The notes beneath the pieces were generated by a model. The model saw only the letters and a program-made list of their open reading frames with translations. It had not been told where the DNA came from and ran no database searches. 64,000 nucleotides of DNA, from NCBI GenBank assembly GCA_965644315.1, contig CBFFRQ010000042.1:248001-312000 (forward strand), written 5' to 3'. The translations under genes and the position numbers were made by a program. Below are positions 60,315 to 64,000 of this stretch, piece after piece (position 1 is the first letter of the stretch; each line of letters begins with the position of its first letter). Source of the stretch: Caecitellus pseudoparvulus. Lineage: Eukaryota > Bigyra: Bicosoecida.

Positions 60315-61256
60315 ATGTCGAGCATTCAAGACATGACCGCCGAAGAGGCGCAGCATTTCATCATCCTCGTCAGCGCGACGTATGGGGTGTTTGACTTCAC
60401 CTTGGTTGCCAAGCGCAACAGGGCAGGGGCTGAAGGTGAGGAGGACTCTTGGAAACCGCGCGTGCAGCAGCAGCTGTGGGCCGTCGCGGAGGAAGAGTTC
60501 CAGCCCAACTCCACCGGAGAACGCGAAGCAGTTGCCATGCTGAAGGCTGATGGCAAGTGCACGGCCACCTTCCTCAAGGTTTTCGGCGACGGGCGCGAGG
60601 AAGGGCCATTCCAGGTCAGAGTGCCGCTTGAGCTGGCTGGGGAAAGTGGTTGCCCCGAGCTGTCCGTGACTGGGTACCTGTCACGCCGCGGTCTGTACGG
60701 CAGGATTGCAGCCGTCGGCACTGAGGAGGCCCTGCTTGACCTCATGCAATCCCCAGCTGCAGAGGAAGATGGCACGTTCTCTACCGCAGTGCCCACTGCC
60801 AGTCTCTTCAGGAAGACGGTAAGCGACGACGACTTGGCTCTGCTGAAGGAGATCGTGCAGGAGAATCTGGCACCTGACGGTGGCGTGAGCCAGGTTGACT
60901 CCTTGGAGGTGCACGTTGCGAGGGTTCCGTGGGCGTTGAGGAGCCGCCTGCTCACGAGGGAGGGCACTCCCAAGTCAGGCTGCGAGTTTGTCATCGTCGC
61001 GTGCACGAAGCGGGATGACAGCGTGATCGTCAGGCTTCCCGGTGGCCGTCGCCGCGTGGGTGAGAGCCAGGCCCAAGTGGCGAGCAGGTCTCTCCTGGAC
61101 AAGGCGGGCATGGACCTCAGCAAGTGCGGGGCCAAGCGAGGAGGAATTGTGCGCCGTCGAGGTGACCCAGCCGCTGTTTTCATCCACAAGATCTCCGGAC
61201 CGGAGGGAGCCGGCGACCCCAGTGCTGAAGCCGAGGGTGCAGCCGGGGCCCAGTGA
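60315..61256 (+). CDS. Nudix-array copy 3: degenerate Nudix-like protein
   Basis: A single exon of 313 residues from MSSIQDMTAEEAQHF. It shares the array layout: N-terminal domain with FDFTLVAKRNRAG, LSRRGLYGRIAAVGTEEALL, then CEFVIVACTKRDDSVIVRLP and GGRRRVGESQAQVASRSLLD at about 240-260. The G-x5-E start of the Nudix box is kept, but the REUxEE helix reads RSLLDK, so all three catalytic glutamates are gone; Gly and a hydrophobic residue after it (AGM) persist. The degenerations in copies 2 and 3 differ, so they arose separately or after the copies split. The Ala/Glu/Gly-rich tail ends just before the PUS7 promoter (61257-61520). Confidence 0.8.
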   Translation: MSSIQDMTAEEAQHFIILVSATYGVFDFTLVAKRNRAGAEGEEDSWKPRVQQQLWAVAEEEFQPNSTGEREAVAMLKADGKCTATFLKVFGDGREEGPFQVRVPLELAGESGCPELSVTGYLSRRGLYGRIAAVGTEEALLDLMQSPAAEEDGTFSTAVPTASLFRKTVSDDDLALLKEIVQENLAPDGGVSQVDSLEVHVARVPWALRSRLLTREGTPKSGCEFVIVACTKRDDSVIVRLPGGRRRVGESQAQVASRSLLDKAGMDLSKCGAKRGGIVRRRGDPAAVFIHKISGPEGAGDPSAEAEGAAGAQ

Positions 61257-61520
61257 GCCCTCCACCTTCCAATGCACCAAAGCCAATCGTAATCAAAATT
61301 CAACAGCAGGACCACTTTAACGTTTCCCACCCCACCTCTGCTCCATGTCGGTACGACCGCAGGTCACCCACACGGTACTCCGCGAGGTTGGGAAGGTGGG
61401 CGGGCGTTCATGCTCGGCGCTTCCCTGCGGCGACTTCACCTCTTGTCGCGTGGTCGAGTCGCGCCGCTCTGTCCGTGGAACAATAGGGCCACACCCTTCA
61501 TCGCATTTTGCTCGGACAGC

Positions 61521-64000
61521 ATGGGCAGCCGCGGCAAAGGGCGCGGGCGAGGGCGAGGCCGTGGGGGCCGAGGTGGGCGAGGGCGAGGAGGCGGCCGGGG
61601 AGGCAAGCGGCCTCGCGATGAGGCCCCCAAACAGTTGAGAGGACACGAGGCAGAGCTCGCGAACATTCCCTGCTTCAAGGACAACTTGAAGCACGGCCGC
61701 GCTGAGGAGGATGTGGGGATCAGCGCGTGAGACGACTGCGGCGCCTGTCCATTTTCCGCAGGGGGGCCAGCCACCTCTCACCCTCCGCCCCCGCAGGTAC
61801 CTCACTGGTTCTGCAGGGTTCCAGTGCATCATCAAGGAGTCCTTTAGCGACTTCATCGTGCGGGAAGTTCGTGATGACGGACAGGTGGCCGTCCTGCGCC
61901 AGCCAGGGGATGCAACAGCGCTGCGGCAGGAGCTTATGGCCTGCCTGGGTGCAGACCGCACCCTTGACGTGCAGCCGGGTGAGTACTTGGCGGGCAGCAA
62001 GACGCTGGAGATACAGCAGCAGCTGCGGCAGCTACTGGACCAGGCGAGCGTCACGGCCCTGGCGCGGTTCTTGTCAGGCACCGGAGAGGAGCCGGTGTTT
62101 CTGCCTGCCCCCGTGGATGACAAGGCCACGCGCACTGGTGTGCACAAGCTGCTGAAGGCGTCCTTCCCACAAGTCACCTCTGACACTGTGCGCCTGTCCA
62201 CGCCGCCCACTGCCGCGGGGCACGTGGCGGGCGATGTCCCTGACGTGTGGGGGGCCCGCACAGGCGACGACGCGGCCGCCGCCCCCGCAACGCCAGCTCC
62301 CAGCTCAGACGCAGCAGCCCCCGAGCGCTCGTACATTCGCGTGCGTGCCAAAACCGTGCGCGACATCCAGCGCACGTGGCCGGAAGGGCGGCCGCACTAC
62401 ACGCGCATGGTGCTGGCTAAAGCCAACATCGACACGATGGCAGCCATGGCGCGCCTGTCCAAGACGGCACACGTGGGCAGCAAGTTCCTGGGGTTCGCCG
62501 GCACCAAGGACCGGCGTGCCATCACGGCGCAGTGGGCCACGGCGTCCCTGACGCACCCCTGGGCGCTGTCCCTCATCAATTCCAAGCGGGGGCAGGACGG
62601 CGCGCTGGTGGCTGTCGGGGACTTTGACTTTGTCCCGCAGCCCCTCAAACTGGGGCAGCTGGCAGGCAACCGCTTCTTCCTCACCCTGCGCAATTTGCAG
62701 CCTGTGGACAGCGACGGCAGCGGCGGCGGCGTGAGCTCCGAGGCGGGGGTGGCCCAGGCAGAGGCTGCCTTGCGCCAGTGGGCCCAGGCAGGCTGCGGCT
62801 ACGTCAATTACTTCGGCTTGCAGCGTTTCGGAGCCGGCACCACTGCCACCAGCGAAATCGGGCGCTTGCTGTTGACGGGCCAGTTTGGCGCCGCTGCCAC
62901 GGCCCTGCTGCGTCTGCAGCCTCTGCTCCCCGCCGACACAGTGCGAGGACTGGACGAGGGCGGCAGCGCCCGGGCGGCAGCTGCGGCCACCATGGAGGCA
63001 CAGTACCCCCCTGGCGCCCTGGACCGGTGCTTGCCGTACGGGTACCACATAGAAGCCGCCCTGCTCCGCGGCATCGACGCGTCAGGGTGGTGCGCCTTGG
63101 CGCAAGCGTTCTCCGCGGTGCCGGCGCGGTCCCGCCTCCTCTTCCTGCACGCGTACCAGTCCCTGCTGTGGAATGCCCTTGCGACGCAGCGCCTGCAGGA
63201 GCTGGGCGCTGAGGGGCCTGTGGAGGGGGACTTGGTGCTGCTGCCAGGCCTGACGGGGGAGGAAGGGGAGGGGGGTGACACCCCCCCTTGGCCCCCCGTG
63301 CGCCATGTGACGGCACAGGACATCCAAGACGGCACCTTCACCCTGAGTGACGTCGTGCTGCCGGTCCCCGGTGCAGAGAGTGTGTACCCGACGCACGCGG
63401 TGGGGGGGGGCGCCATGGCCGCCTTGTTGCAAGCGCACGGTTTCTCTGAGGAGGTGGTGCGTGGCGCCACCCTGGCCGCGGAAGAACTGACTCAAGCGGC
63501 TGTGCAGGCGGGGGGCGTGCCCAGTACGGAGGGCTTCGTGGCGGCGGAGGCGCAGGGCGGTGCGGGGGGTGCTGTCATGCGGCACCCTGCCGTGGCGAAG
63601 CATCGCAGCCACCCCGTTTGGGGGCGGGGGGCGCCCGTCGCTGCCATGGGGCTGGGCGTGCTGGCTGGCGCCTATCGGCCCCTGGTGGCTCACGTGCAGG
63701 ACGCCCGCTGGGCCCTGGTCCGCCACGAGGAGGCCCGGGACCAGCTGTACCCCACAGAGCTGGATGGCGGGCTGTCTGGCGGAGCCACGCCAGTGCGGGG
63801 CATCCTGGCTGACGGCTTGGTGGTGCAGCAGGTCCCCGGGGCGCCACAACAGCCCATGACCAGTGCTACAGGCGGCAAGTTTGGCACTGGGCCCCACACG
63901 TCTCTGGCGCTGGAGTTCACACTGCCCGCTGGCGCGTACGCCACAATGGCGCTGCGGGAGGTGATGAAGGCCAGCTCGGCGACGGGGGCTCATCGCCAGG
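61521..64000 (+). CDS. PUS7: PUS7, TruD-family tRNA/mRNA pseudouridine synthase (3' end outside window)
   Basis: Exon 1 61521-61726, a 70-nt intron, and exon 2 from 61797 open to the window end; about 803 residues are visible. The N-terminus is a Gly/Arg tract (GSRGKGRGRGRGRGGRGG) followed by KRPRDE, suggesting RNA contact and nuclear import. The splice forms VGISAYLTGSAGFQCIIKES, matching the PUS7 N-terminal strand before SDFIVREV. The catalytic TruD motif FLGFAGTKDRRAITAQ, with the nucleophilic Asp at about 304, and the second signature GYVNYFGLQRFG at about 406 are intact. The insertion characteristic of eukaryotic PUS7 follows (LLFLHAYQSLLWNALATQRL). The enzyme modifies U13 and U35 of tRNAs and U in UNUAR contexts of mRNA. 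The C-terminal part is missing because the window ends. Confidence 0.95.

Noticed and set aside
1-64000. Transposons, viral insertions or prokaryotic operons
   Set aside because: No transposase, reverse transcriptase, integrase, terminal repeats or ribosome-binding-site-led gene chains were seen.

Overview
The window is nuclear DNA from a GC-rich, gene-dense unicellular eukaryote, most likely an alga or another flagellated protist. Eukaryotic origin is shown by short spliceosomal introns (mostly 44-92 nt, GT..CAG), eIF3b with its RRM split over several exons, RAD52, a two-pore-type cation channel, a VPS9 Rab5 exchange factor, an ELM2/SANT/PHD chromatin protein, and many proteins with mitochondrial presequences. 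AP2-type domains in a chromatin protein and a TEX47-like protein fit a flagellated protist, but the exact lineage cannot be read from the sequence. Exon boundaries were placed by eye from reading frame, splice sites and family knowledge, without transcript data.

Left part (1-20 kb): a partial proline-rich gene leaves the left edge on the minus strand. It is followed by a divergent F1-ATPase-alpha-like mitochondrial protein without a P-loop (+), a WW-domain mitochondrial-type membrane protein (-), a 2785-residue ELM2-SANT-PHD-AP2 regulator (+), a TEX47-like protein (-), a calmodulin-like EF-hand protein (+), NPL4 (-) and TTC36 (+). Genes alternate strand almost perfectly, with very short convergent gaps.

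Middle (19.8-46.9 kb): a 1794-residue protein that is half a near-perfect 42-bp minisatellite (63 full units) on the minus strand; a small mitochondrial membrane protein (+); GUF1/LepA (-); eIF3b (-); a VPS9 RabGEF (+); a CELF-type RRM protein (-); a Maf-type nucleotide pyrophosphatase (+); COA6 (+); ISCU (-); a GGNBP2-like protein (-); a giant zinc-finger/ankyrin protein (+); and RAD52 (+).

Right part (46.9-64 kb): a tryptophan/cysteine-rich repeat membrane protein that I do not recognise (-), a RmlD/MAT2B-type reductase (-), a two-pore-like channel (-), an RP9-like zinc-knuckle protein (+), a NUDT22-like protein (-), and next to it a tandem array of three diverged Nudix paralogues (+++). 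Only the first paralogue keeps the complete Nudix box. The window ends inside PUS7, a TruD-family pseudouridine synthase (+).

Functional themes are mitochondrial biogenesis (ATP-synthase-alpha-like, WW membrane protein, small membrane protein, GUF1, COA6, ISCU), translation and RNA (eIF3b, PUS7, RP9-like, CELF-like), nucleotide hydrolysis (Maf, NUDT22-like, three Nudix-like) and signalling or trafficking (EF-hand, channel, VPS9). Apart from the Nudix array these look like dispersed housekeeping genes, not one pathway cluster. The best candidates for something undescribed are the Nudix array, the P-loop-less F1-alpha relative, the ELM2-SANT-PHD-AP2 protein, the 42-bp repeat protein and the Trp/Cys-rich membrane repeat protein.
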